Assembly (NCBI GenBank): GCA_018882825.1
Contig: VERC01000120.1
Coordinates: forward strand, 1 to 7,193
Source: Acidimicrobiia bacterium
GTDB taxonomy: Bacteria; Actinomycetota; Acidimicrobiia; Acidimicrobiales; Acidimicrobilacustridaceae
Direction of reading: 5' to 3'
DNA length: 7,193 bases
Shown here: one piece after another, positions 1 to 5,449 of the stretch
How the letters are laid out: every line of letters starts with the position of its first letter
Position numbering within the stretch: position 1 is the stretch's first letter
The notes under the pieces: model-generated
Told to the model about the DNA's origin: nothing
The model's input: the letters and a program-made list of their open reading frames with translations, nothing else
Databases searched by the model: none
Position numbers and translations under genes: made by a program

Positions 1-497
1 AGCACGACGACGTTCGTGGCGATCCACGTCCCTGCACCGACGCGCACCTCGTCACCCTGGAGCACCTGTTGACCCACGGGCAACCACGGGTCGGCATAGG
101 TGTGGTTGTGATCGGTGAAGTAGACGTTGGGAGCGACGGTCACGTCGTGCTCGAGCACGATCGAATGGCGGGCCACGAACCAGCAGTCCTTGCCCACCGT
201 GGTGCGGTCACCGATCTCGATCACCGGCGCGCAGTCGGCCGGATACACCTCGGTGGGCATGCCCACCGCCAGCGTCGTCCCCGCGCCCACGAAACAGCCG
301 CGACCGATGTGGATGGCATGGGCGTTGGTGCAATCGCCGCGCGGGAAGGCGATGTAGGAGCCGTCGCCGAACGAGCCGTACCGACGGGCCGTCGGTGACG
401 CGGCATCGATGGCTCCGAGTCGCCGCACCGTCTCCCAGAGTCGATCGATCACCACATGGGCCAGTCGACGTCCACGAGCCCGCACACCACCGGTCAT
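1..497 (-). CDS. Hexapeptide-repeat acyltransferase (LbH fold), 3' end beyond window
   Basis: The minus frame from an ATG at 497 stays open to the window edge, giving 165 residues with the C-terminus missing. After a basic helical N-terminus (about residues 1-40), hexapeptide repeats of the left-handed beta-helix type appear: IHIGRGCFVGAGTTL (62-76), IEIGDRTTVGKDCWFV (93-108), IVLEHDVTVAPNVYF (113-127) and VRVGAGTWIATNVVV (151-165). A DHNHTY segment at 129-134, followed by a Q at 143-144, matches the catalytic-histidine loop common in the acetyltransferase branch of this fold (galactoside/maltose acetyltransferase, WcaF/WbbJ-like); H130 or H132 is the likely general base. The family moves acyl groups, usually acetyl from acetyl-CoA, onto sugars or related hydroxyl or amino acceptors, often for surface polysaccharide. 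The acceptor cannot be read from the sequence. The gene is divergent from the SRPBCC-sulfatase pair. Start choice: first ATG after the candidate -10 at 506-511, with no Shine-Dalgarno. A cysteine-rich insert around 79-91 separates two repeats. The fold call is firm; the substrate is unknown. Confidence 0.88.
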   Translation of the reverse strand, partial: MTGGVRARGRRLAHVVIDRLWETVRRLGAIDAASPTARRYGSFGDGSYIAFPRGDCTNAHAIHIGRGCFVGAGTTLAVGMPTEVYPADCAPVIEIGDRTTVGKDCWFVARHSIVLEHDVTVAPNVYFTDHNHTYADPWLPVGQQVLQGDEVRVGAGTWIATNVVV

Positions 498-505
498 GGA
501 CGACG

Positions 506-511
506 AGGGTA
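506..511 (-). promoter_or_regulatory. Candidate -10 element TACCCT for the acyltransferase gene
   Basis: Read on the minus strand, TACCCT fits the actinobacterial TANNNT -10 pattern and ends 8 bases before the ATG at 497. No Shine-Dalgarno lies between, so the transcript would be leaderless or nearly so. The spacing is one or two bases longer than in the four clear TAGNNT cases on the right side of the window, so this is the weakest of the set. No clear -35 is seen. Confidence 0.4.
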
Positions 512-542
512 GGACAATGGCCGGCGGCCCGGTTCCGGTACG

Positions 543-556
543 GTCGGGACCCCGAC
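543..556. repeat. Perfect 6-bp inverted repeat GTCGGG-AC-CCCGAC in the divergent intergenic region
   Basis: A perfect 6-base inverted repeat with a 2-base centre lies between the divergent acyltransferase and SRPBCC genes, 27 bases before the SRPBCC start. It begins inside a possible plus-strand -10 hexamer, TACGGT (539-544), so it would cover the transcription start of a plus-strand transcript. It could be an operator half-site pair or a small hairpin in the 5' leader. In GC-rich DNA, short repeats like this also arise by chance. Confidence 0.3.
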
Positions 557-574
557 ACCCGCCGGTCACCCCAC

Positions 575-579
575 GGAGG
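575..579 (+). promoter_or_regulatory. Shine-Dalgarno GGAGG for the SRPBCC gene
   Basis: GGAGG lies 3 bases before the ATG at 583. This is a strong anti-16S match but closer to the start than usual. It supports 583 over the in-frame upstream ATGs at 409 and 517, which would add residues with no SRPBCC character. Confidence 0.55.
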
Positions 580-582
580 ACG

Positions 583-990
583 ATGGCCACGCTGCGCTCC
601 CACGCCCGCATCCACCGCAGCGCCGACGACGTGTGGGCGGTGGTGGGTGATCCGTCCCGCATCATCGAATGGTTCCCCGGACTGACGGGTGTCACCGTGG
701 CCGACGGCGTCCGCACCCTCACCATGCGCTCCGGACTACCGGTGCACGAGGAGATCGTCACACTCGACCACCGCCGGCGACGCTTCCAGTACCGCATCAC
801 GGGACCGCTGCCCGTGCGCTACCACCTCGGCACGATGGACGTGATCGACGACGGCGAACCGGGGTGTCTGCTCGTGTACTCGACCGAGATCGATCCCGAA
901 CCGATGGCCTTCGTGCTCGACGGTGCCATTTCCGAGGGCGTGGCCACCCTCGCCCGACTGCTGAACGACCGCGAGGAAGGACGGCCCTGA
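583..990 (+). CDS. SRPBCC family protein (polyketide cyclase/START-like)
   Basis: This 135-residue protein has the SRPBCC (Bet v 1/START-like) layout: an opening strand with the signature SADDVWAVVGDPSRIIEWFPG (residues 13-33), a curved beta-sheet through residues 35-105 (for example TLTMRSGLPVHEEIVTLD and RRRFQYRITGPLPVRYHLGTM), and a long C-terminal helix (about 113-130, DGAISEGVATLARLLND) that closes the hydrophobic cavity. Its length is normal for the single-domain family. There is no signal peptide, so it should be cytoplasmic. Members bind hydrophobic ligands or catalyse cyclisation or hydrolysis, and no catalytic residues can be assigned from sequence alone. The stop codon shares its last base with the sulfatase ATG (TGATG), so the two are translated from one mRNA and probably serve one pathway. 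A role binding or presenting a hydrophobic sulfate ester or its product is inference. The 5' leader holds an inverted repeat (543-556). Confidence 0.88.
   Translation: MATLRSHARIHRSADDVWAVVGDPSRIIEWFPGLTGVTVADGVRTLTMRSGLPVHEEIVTLDHRRRRFQYRITGPLPVRYHLGTMDVIDDGEPGCLLVYSTEIDPEPMAFVLDGAISEGVATLARLLNDREEGRP
973..981 (+). promoter_or_regulatory. Shine-Dalgarno GAGGAAGGA for the sulfatase gene
   Basis: A purine-rich site inside the last codons of the SRPBCC gene, ending 8 bases before the sulfatase ATG at 990. It supports that start and ordinary ribosome binding or re-initiation at the TGATG overlap. Confidence 0.6.
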
Positions 991-2534
991 TGGGACGCCG
1001 GATCCTGTTCATCACCACCGACCAGATGCGCTACGACGCCATCGGGGCCAACGGTGGTCGCATCGCCCGCACCCCGAACATCGACGCGCTGGCCCGGGAC
1101 GGCATCACCTACGACCGGGCCCAACCGCAGAACGTCGTGTGCATGCCGTCGCGGGCCACGATGGTCACCGGTCAGGACGTCGGCACCCACGGGGTGTGGA
1201 TGAACGGCGTACCCCTTCCGATCGACGCGCCGAGCGTGGCCGCCGTGCTGGGCGGGGCCGGTTACCGGACCGCACTCGTCGGCAAGAGCCATTTCGAACC
1301 ATTGCTCGATCCGTTCCTGCGCTTCGAGGAGAACCAGTTCGCCTTCGACGGGACCACCCGCGGGCACCGGGGATTCGACCACATGGAACTGGCCACACAC
1401 GGCCCGGCCGGCTTCACCCACTACGCCATGTGGATGCGCGCCCACCACGCCGGTTCCATGGGGGGCTTCTTCCAGGTCCTCGATCAGGATCTCGAGGTGA
1501 GCGGCCTCGGCGGCGGCGACACCGGTGCACCCCAGGTGAAACGCAATCCAGTGCCCCGCGACCAGTACCACACCGACTGGGTCGCCGATCGCACGATCGC
1601 CTGGCTCGACGGGCTCGATGCCGACGACGACTGGTTCTGCTGGATGTCGTTCCCCGATCCGCATCATCCGTGGGATCCGCCCGAGTCCGAACTCCATCGC
1701 GTCGACTGGCGCGACCTCGATCTCCCCGCTGCCTACAGGACCGACGCCGCCGAACGCGAAGCGATCATCGACGCCAAACCGCGGCACTGGCGTCTCTGGT
1801 ACGACGGCGAGTTGGTGAGCAACTACGAGGCGCCGACGCGCTGGGTGCCGGCCACCCTCACCCCCGACCAGATCCGCGAGGTGAACGCCATCGCCCACGT
1901 GGAGAACGAGTTGATCGACGAGGCCATCGGCCGCGTGCTGGCCGCCATCACCGCCCGCGGCTGGGGAGACGATCTCGACGTCGTGTTCACGACCGATCAC
2001 GGAGAGTTCCAGGGCGACTACGGATTGCTGTTCAAGGGCCCGTACCACGTCGACTCCCTCATGCGGATCCCGCTCATCTGGCGTCCGGCGCCCTCGGCCG
2101 GCGGCGGGGTGGATGCCCGGGCCAGGGTGTCACGTCCGGTCGGCCTGCGCGATCTGGCCCCCACGTTCTGTGCCATCGCCGGCGTCGACGTCCCGGAATG
2201 GATGGACGGACGTCCGCTCCCCATCGACGATGCCGATGCCGCCGCCCGGGCCTTCGAGCGGGTCACCACCGAATGGGACAGCCGACAGCCCGACGGCACC
2301 GAGATCCACCTGCGCACCATCGTGCGCGACCGCTGGGTGCTCACCGAGTACCGCCCCGGCACGGTGCACGACGGTACCGAGGGCGAGCTCTACGACCTCG
2401 AGGACGATCCCCTCCAGTTCGTGAACCTGTGGGACGACCCCGCCCGACGCGCCGTGCGCGACGAACTCGTCGACGATCTGCGGGCCAGCATCGTCGAGCC
2501 CGAGGTGTGGCGCCGGGCCCAGGCTCCGGTCTGA
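990..2534 (+). CDS. Sulfatase (alkaline phosphatase superfamily, Cys-type formylglycine enzyme)
   Basis: A complete 514-residue sulfatase. The N-terminal metal motif is TTDQMRYD (9-16; D11, Q12). The formylglycine signature CMPSRATMVTG spans 51-61, with C51 the residue converted to formylglycine. GKSH gives the sulfatase-type K99-x-H101 pair. N72 lies in VWMNG. FPDPHHPWDPP (221-231) is the His-bearing loop of the choline-sulfatase/phosphonate-monoester-hydrolase side of the family. TTDHGE (334-339) supplies the second metal pair D336/H337, and K349 follows. The C-terminal subdomain ends with the usual ELYDLEDDPLQFVNL (466-480). The D-Q...D-H metal set resembles phosphonate monoester hydrolases, but K-x-H is sulfatase-like, so sulfate-ester hydrolysis is the better guess. 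No signal peptide is visible, so it should be cytoplasmic and need a formylglycine-generating enzyme encoded elsewhere. It starts within the SRPBCC stop codon. The substrate is unknown. Confidence 0.93.
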   Translation: MGRRILFITTDQMRYDAIGANGGRIARTPNIDALARDGITYDRAQPQNVVCMPSRATMVTGQDVGTHGVWMNGVPLPIDAPSVAAVLGGAGYRTALVGKSHFEPLLDPFLRFEENQFAFDGTTRGHRGFDHMELATHGPAGFTHYAMWMRAHHAGSMGGFFQVLDQDLEVSGLGGGDTGAPQVKRNPVPRDQYHTDWVADRTIAWLDGLDADDDWFCWMSFPDPHHPWDPPESELHRVDWRDLDLPAAYRTDAAEREAIIDAKPRHWRLWYDGELVSNYEAPTRWVPATLTPDQIREVNAIAHVENELIDEAIGRVLAAITARGWGDDLDVVFTTDHGEFQGDYGLLFKGPYHVDSLMRIPLIWRPAPSAGGGVDARARVSRPVGLRDLAPTFCAIAGVDVPEWMDGRPLPIDDADAAARAFERVTTEWDSRQPDGTEIHLRTIVRDRWVLTEYRPGTVHDGTEGELYDLEDDPLQFVNLWDDPARRAVRDELVDDLRASIVEPEVWRRAQAPV

Positions 2535-2544
2535 CCCCGCGGAC

Positions 2545-3429
2545 TCAGAGCATCGAGGCCAGCACCTCGAGGGTGGCGTCGCGATCGGTGAAGGGCACGG
2601 CGACGAACTCGGTGGCCCCGGCGGCGAAGAACCGTTCGACGGCGTCGCGCACCACCGAGGCGGAGCCGACGATGGCCACGTCGGCCGGACCGTCGACCCC
2701 CTCCCGATCGAGCATGGCCCGGTACGAGGGCAGCATCCCGTAGACGGCGAAGTCACGAGCCGCCATCTCCCGGGCCCCGGCCTCGTCGTCGGTCACGGCG
2801 ACGGGAAGGGCACACACGATCCGGGGGGCCGGTCGCCCCGCTTCGGCCGCCGCCGCGGTGATGGTCGGCGCGATGTGCGACTCGACGGTACCTGCCCCGG
2901 TCATCCACGTCGCCGTTCCCTGGGCCATGCGCGCCGTCAGTCGCAGCATCTGCGAACCGAGGGCGGCGACGAGCACGTCGACCGGCGTCGAATCGGCGAT
3001 GTCGAGGGCCAGATGGGCACTCAGCGTCTCACCGGTGGCATCGGCCGGCTCGCCCCGCAGTAGCGGCGTGAGCACATCGAGGTACTCGCGCATGTGCCGC
3101 ACCGGCTTGTCGAACGACATCCCGAACATCCCCTCGATCACCATCTGGTGCGACAGGCCGATGCCCAACGAGAAACGACCGCCGGCCACCTGCTGCACCG
3201 TGCGAGCCTGCGCAGCCAACATCGACGGGTGCCGGGGGTAGGTGGGCACCACCGCGGTGCCGAACTCGATGCCGGGTACCTCGTGGGCGACGACCGCCAG
3301 GGTGGTCAGCGCGTCGATCCCGAAGATCTGGGGCATCCAGAACGACCCGAACCCCATGTCGGCGAAGAGGCGGGCGTGCTCCACCGCCTTGTCGACGCTG
3401 GCGGGCTGACTGAAGATTCCGATCCTCAT
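2545..3429 (-). CDS. LLM class F420-type oxidoreductase, MSMEG_4879-like (TIGR03564-type)
   Basis: A 294-residue luciferase-like monooxygenase-fold (TIM barrel) protein. Visible family features are the first strand MRIGIFSQPA, FADMGFGSFWMPQIFGIDALTTLA (22-45), FGTAVVPTYPRHPSMLAAQARTVQQVAGGRFSLGIGLSHQ (56-95, barrel strands with the RFSLGIG cofactor-side loop), a PVRHMREYLDVLTPLLRG helix (109-126), and a C-terminal segment VVRDAVERFFAAGATEFVAVPF. The QPA opening and GLSHQ loop recall the TIGR03564 (MSMEG_4879) subfamily. Members are predicted to use deazaflavin F420 to reduce or oxidise small organic substrates in the cytoplasm; the substrate is not predictable, and FMN use cannot be excluded. 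Start: ATG with AGGAG 5 bases upstream. The 44-base gap to the preceding LLM gene carries no -10-like hexamer, so the two are probably cotranscribed. The stop is 10 bases from that of the convergent sulfatase. Confidence 0.9.
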   Translation of the reverse strand: MRIGIFSQPASVDKAVEHARLFADMGFGSFWMPQIFGIDALTTLAVVAHEVPGIEFGTAVVPTYPRHPSMLAAQARTVQQVAGGRFSLGIGLSHQMVIEGMFGMSFDKPVRHMREYLDVLTPLLRGEPADATGETLSAHLALDIADSTPVDVLVAALGSQMLRLTARMAQGTATWMTGAGTVESHIAPTITAAAAEAGRPAPRIVCALPVAVTDDEAGAREMAARDFAVYGMLPSYRAMLDREGVDGPADVAIVGSASVVRDAVERFFAAGATEFVAVPFTDRDATLEVLASML

Positions 3430-3434
3430 GGGGA

Positions 3435-3439
3435 CTCCT
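3435..3439 (-). promoter_or_regulatory. Shine-Dalgarno AGGAG for the downstream LLM oxidoreductase
   Basis: AGGAG on the minus strand, 5 bases before the ATG at 3429. It is a normal ribosome binding site, as expected for an operon-internal gene, and contrasts with the leaderless-type starts further right. Confidence 0.65.
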
Positions 3440-3473
3440 GTTCGTGGTGCGGACGGTGGGTGGTGGTCGGTGC

Positions 3474-4319
3474 TCAGTCGGCGAGTCGGCGCAGCGCCTC
3501 GGCGTGGGCCTCGAGCACGGCGGGTGAGTGCGGAGGCGGCAGGTACACGATCCCCAACTGCACCCCCACCTCGGCGAAGGCCGCGGCCTGCGCCGCGGTG
3601 CGGGCCGGATCGGCGGCATCGGCCAACAGGTGGATCGAGGTGGTGATCTCCGCCGGATCCCGTCCGATCCGATCACAGGCGGCCAGGAACACCTCGTGAT
3701 CGGCCGCCCACTTCTCCGGCGATCCGCCCGGATGGTTCCAGTGATCGGCCCACCGTGCCGCCGCGGGAATCGTGCGGCGATGCCCTGCTCCCCCGATGCA
3801 CAGCGGCGGATGCGGACGCTGGACCGGCTTGGGCTCACACCAGGCATCGGTCAGGTCGTAGTACTCGCCGTGGAAGTTCGACACCCGATTCTCCAGCAGT
3901 GTCAGGAGCACCTGCACACCTTCGTCGAACCGATCGAATCGCTCGGTGAGCGTGTCGCCCAGGTCGATGCCGTAGGCGTCGGCCTCCTCGTGGTTCCATC
4001 CGGCACCGATCCCGAGTTCGAGTCGTCCGTTCGAGATGATGTCGACGGTGGCAGCCATGTTGGCCAGCACCGCCGGATGCCGATAGGGCATACCCGTCAC
4101 CAGCACACCGACGCGTACCCGCGTCGTGGCCTGGGCCAGCGCAGTCAGCGTCGACCAGCCCTCGAGGCACGGTCCATGACTGTCGTCGGAGTGGATCGGA
4201 TAGAAGTGATCGAAGTTCCACCCCGACTCGAACAGTTCGATGTCGTCGGCCGCCCGCCAGACATCGAGCATCGCCGACCACGTCGTGTGTTGGGGTGAGG
4301 TCTTGAAGCCGAAGCGCAT
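3474..4319 (-). CDS. LLM class F420-type oxidoreductase, Rv1855c-like (TIGR03560-type)
   Basis: A 281-residue luciferase-like monooxygenase-family protein. It begins MRFGFKTSPQHTTWSAML; NFDHFYPI (35-42), with the acidic/His pair D37/H38, follows the second strand, then GPCLEGWSTLTALAQATTRVRVGVLVTGMPYRHPAVLANMAATVD (49-93) and GRLELGIGAGWNHEEADAYG (98-117). PPLCIGGAGHRRT (about 176-188) is the phosphate-binding-side loop. The opening, WNFDHFYP and AGWNHEEA motifs match the Rv1855c-like (TIGR03560) subfamily of predicted F420-dependent oxidoreductases. Expected role: cytoplasmic hydride transfer with F420, substrate unknown. It shares only the fold with the adjacent LLM gene; their loops and N-termini differ, so this is not a recent tandem duplication. 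No Shine-Dalgarno precedes the ATG. TAGTCT lies 6 bases upstream, implying its own leaderless promoter and probably making it the first gene of a two-gene unit. Confidence 0.92.
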   Translation of the reverse strand: MRFGFKTSPQHTTWSAMLDVWRAADDIELFESGWNFDHFYPIHSDDSHGPCLEGWSTLTALAQATTRVRVGVLVTGMPYRHPAVLANMAATVDIISNGRLELGIGAGWNHEEADAYGIDLGDTLTERFDRFDEGVQVLLTLLENRVSNFHGEYYDLTDAWCEPKPVQRPHPPLCIGGAGHRRTIPAAARWADHWNHPGGSPEKWAADHEVFLAACDRIGRDPAEITTSIHLLADAADPARTAAQAAAFAEVGVQLGIVYLPPPHSPAVLEAHAEALRRLAD

Positions 4320-4325
4320 GAGCCG

Positions 4326-4331
4326 AGACTA
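4326..4331 (-). promoter_or_regulatory. Leaderless-type -10 element TAGTCT for the Rv1855c-like oxidoreductase
   Basis: TAGTCT on the minus strand ends 6 bases before the ATG at 4319 (spacer CGGCTC), so transcription would begin at or next to the A of the ATG. No Shine-Dalgarno is present. It lies directly after the hairpin at 4332-4358. Confidence 0.6.
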
Positions 4332-4358
4332 ACGACGCGCCGCGCACCGCGCGGTCGT
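4332..4358 (-). terminator. GC-rich hairpin at the end of arfB, possible terminator
   Basis: Starting on the last base of the arfB stop codon, the minus strand reads ACGA-CCGCGC, loop GGT, GCGCGG, bulge CGCG, TCGT: a 6-bp perfect GC stem extended by 4 more pairs across a 4-base bulge. Only two Ts follow, and they run into the next gene's -10 element, so it is not a classical U-tract terminator. In high-GC organisms such tail-less hairpins can still stop or stabilise transcripts. Confidence 0.4.
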
Positions 4359-4774
4359 CACTCCCACGACCCCGTTCGGCGCTCCCGCTTGCGGCTGGCC
4401 TGGCGACGTTTGGTCTCCAGTCGCCGCTCGACCGCAGCGCGAGACGGTCGCGACGGACGTCGCGGCCGTTCCGTGCGCAGGGCGTTGGCCACGCGCCGTC
4501 GCAGTCGCTCGGCCGCCAGACGCCGGTTGCGGGCCTGTGATCGCTCGTCGTCGGCGGTCGCCACGACCACCGGGCCGATCCGCTCCAGCAGCCGCTGCCG
4601 TTGGAACTCCGTCAACGCCTGCGACGTCGTCACGTCGAACCTGACATCGGCCCGGGTGTGGGCCCGGTTGGCGTGCTGCCCGCCCGGACCCCCACTCGGC
4701 GCGAACGACCAGCGCAACTCGTGGGCGGGGATGACCAGTGACGGCATCACCTCGAGATCCTCGCCAGCGGCCAT
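4358..4774 (-). CDS. arfB: Alternative ribosome-rescue factor ArfB (peptidyl-tRNA hydrolase, GGQ protein)
   Basis: A 138-residue protein with the class-I release-factor catalytic domain: IPAHELRWSFAPSGGPGGQHANR, in which GGQ occupies residues 31-33 and the GPGGQ-x-x-N context is intact. A beta segment (RADVRFDVTTS, 41-51), helix QRQRLLERI, and the ERSQARNRRLAAERLRRRV helix (77-95) follow. The basic tail (about 110-133, RLETKRRQASRKRERR) is the element that, in ArfB/YaeJ, threads into the empty mRNA channel of stalled 70S ribosomes so that the GGQ can hydrolyse peptidyl-tRNA. It has no stop-codon recognition domain, so it is not a release factor. Length matches ArfB (about 140 residues). No Shine-Dalgarno is at usable distance (GGAG abuts the ATG). 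TAGCCT, 6 bases upstream, suggests a leaderless mRNA. That is curious for a rescue factor but is inference. It follows the arsC-like gene by 38 bases. Confidence 0.94.
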   Translation of the reverse strand: MAAGEDLEVMPSLVIPAHELRWSFAPSGGPGGQHANRAHTRADVRFDVTTSQALTEFQRQRLLERIGPVVVATADDERSQARNRRLAAERLRRRVANALRTERPRRPSRPSRAAVERRLETKRRQASRKRERRTGSWE

Positions 4775-4780
4775 CTCCGA

Positions 4781-4786
4781 AGGCTA
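4781..4786 (-). promoter_or_regulatory. Leaderless-type -10 element TAGCCT for arfB
   Basis: TAGCCT on the minus strand, 6 bases (TCGGAG) before the ATG at 4774, in the 38-base gap after the arsC-like gene. The GGAG directly touching the ATG cannot act as a Shine-Dalgarno at zero spacing. No convincing -35 hexamer is seen at 16-18 bases upstream. Confidence 0.6.
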
Positions 4787-4812
4787 GGGCCGGGTCCGCC
4801 CGGGACGGGAGG

Positions 4813-5169
4813 TCAGTCGAGGAACGAGGCCACGACCTCTTCGGGGGGACGACCGATCGCGGCACGCGTCGACGTCTCCAGGATCGGTCGCTGCAACAGT
4901 TCAGGGTGATCGCACAGGAGTGCGATCACCCTGTCGGCCGTCGTGTAGTCGTCGGCCACCAGTCCCAGTTCGCCGAAACGCTTGTCCTTGCGCACGAGGT
5001 CGGCCACGGGACCGTCGAGGTGGCCGACGATGCGTTCGAGATCGGATCTCGACGGCGGGTCGACGAGGTAGAGCACGGTGTCATGGTCGACTCCGGCGGC
5101 GGTGAGGGCATCGGCCACCTTGCGGGACGTGGAGCACTTCGGGTTGTGGAACAGCGTCAGCTCGGCCAT
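4813..5169 (-). CDS. ArsC family protein (glutaredoxin-coupled arsenate reductase type)
   Basis: A 118-residue thioredoxin-fold protein of the ArsC/Spx/YffB family. The N-terminus has LFHNPKCSTSRK (6-17) with C12; then VADLVRKDK (55-63, R60), LLQRPI (91-96, R94) and AAIGRPPE (103-110, R107). C12, R60, R94 and R107 fall at the same residue numbers as the catalytic cysteine and arsenate-binding arginines of the E. coli plasmid R773 ArsC, and H8 is also kept. This favours true arsenate reductase chemistry (arsenate to arsenite, glutaredoxin/glutathione or an analogous thiol as reductant) over Spx-type regulation. The protein lacks the longer C-terminus of R773 ArsC, like many chromosomal homologues. 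No arsR, arsenite pump or other ars gene is adjacent, so a role in arsenic resistance is unproven. Start: ATG with TAGCAT 6 bases upstream and no Shine-Dalgarno; the gap to the DUF4031 stop is 9 bases. Confidence 0.9.
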   Translation of the reverse strand: MAELTLFHNPKCSTSRKVADALTAAGVDHDTVLYLVDPPSRSDLERIVGHLDGPVADLVRKDKRFGELGLVADDYTTADRVIALLCDHPELLQRPILETSTRAAIGRPPEEVVASFLD

Positions 5170-5175
5170 GGGGTG

Positions 5176-5181
5176 ATGCTA
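5176..5181 (-). promoter_or_regulatory. Leaderless-type -10 element TAGCAT for the arsC-like gene, overlapping the DUF4031 stop
   Basis: TAGCAT on the minus strand, 6 bases (CACCCC) before the ATG at 5169. Its first three bases are the TAG stop codon of the upstream DUF4031 gene, so one triplet would serve as both stop codon and -10 element. No Shine-Dalgarno precedes the ATG. Confidence 0.6.
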
Positions 5182-5442
5182 GGCAGGGCTGCGACGCCGC
5201 CGGAGACCCGCAGCACGAAGTCGTTGCAGCAGTTCCCGCGACGACACGGGCACGGCACCGAGCGCGATGGCCCGTTCGCGCCATTCGGTGGGGACGTCGT
5301 AGTGGTCACCCTGGAACCCGCGCCGCGGGATACCGAGTCGATCGGCGAACTCGTGGAGTTCGTCGAGACTCGCGTCGCTCACGAGATGAGCCCACTTCCG
5401 CCCGTCATGGGGCCAGATCGCGGCGTCGACGAGGATCGTCAC
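5179..5442 (-). CDS. DUF4031 domain-containing protein
   Basis: A small 87-residue protein matching the DUF4031 pattern throughout: MTILVDAAIWPHDGRKWAHLVSD (1-23), SLDELHEFADRLGIPRRGF (25-43), GDHYDVP (45-51) and VSSRELLQRLRAAGLRRR (66-83). The family is widespread in actinobacteria and some proteobacteria as single-domain proteins; its function is unknown. Conserved W, H and D residues (W17, H19, D46, H47, Y48, D49) suggest a binding or catalytic site, but no reaction can be assigned. There is no signal peptide or membrane segment, and the tail is strongly basic. The start is GTG, chosen because it begins the conserved MxILVD strand and lies 7 bases after TAGCGT. It ends with TAG, which doubles as the start of the next gene's -10 element. 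Confidence 0.87.
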   Translation of the reverse strand: MTILVDAAIWPHDGRKWAHLVSDASLDELHEFADRLGIPRRGFQGDHYDVPTEWRERAIALGAVPVSSRELLQRLRAAGLRRRRSPA

Positions 5443-5449
5443 GTCCGCG

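Noticed and set aside
409..582. Upstream starts (409 or 517) for the SRPBCC protein, or for a separate small protein
   Set aside because: The extra residues are proline/arginine-rich and overlap the divergent acyltransferase and intergenic region. The ATG at 583 has GGAGG and directly begins the SRPBCC fold.
819..2048. Long minus-strand open frame (409 residues) opposite the sulfatase
   Set aside because: It is the mirror of the high-GC codon pattern of the sulfatase gene. The translation has no family motif and is biased to G, V, A, R and H; the plus frame has all sulfatase catalytic residues.
2535..2544. Bidirectional terminator between the convergent sulfatase and LLM genes
   Set aside because: The gap is only 10 bases with a CCGCGG core and no flanking stem or T-tract, so no terminator can be supported.
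1139..2743. Plus-strand open frame of 534 residues overlapping the sulfatase and the LLM oxidoreductase
   Set aside because: Very arginine/proline-rich translation with no domain, spanning two convergent well-supported genes in a different frame.
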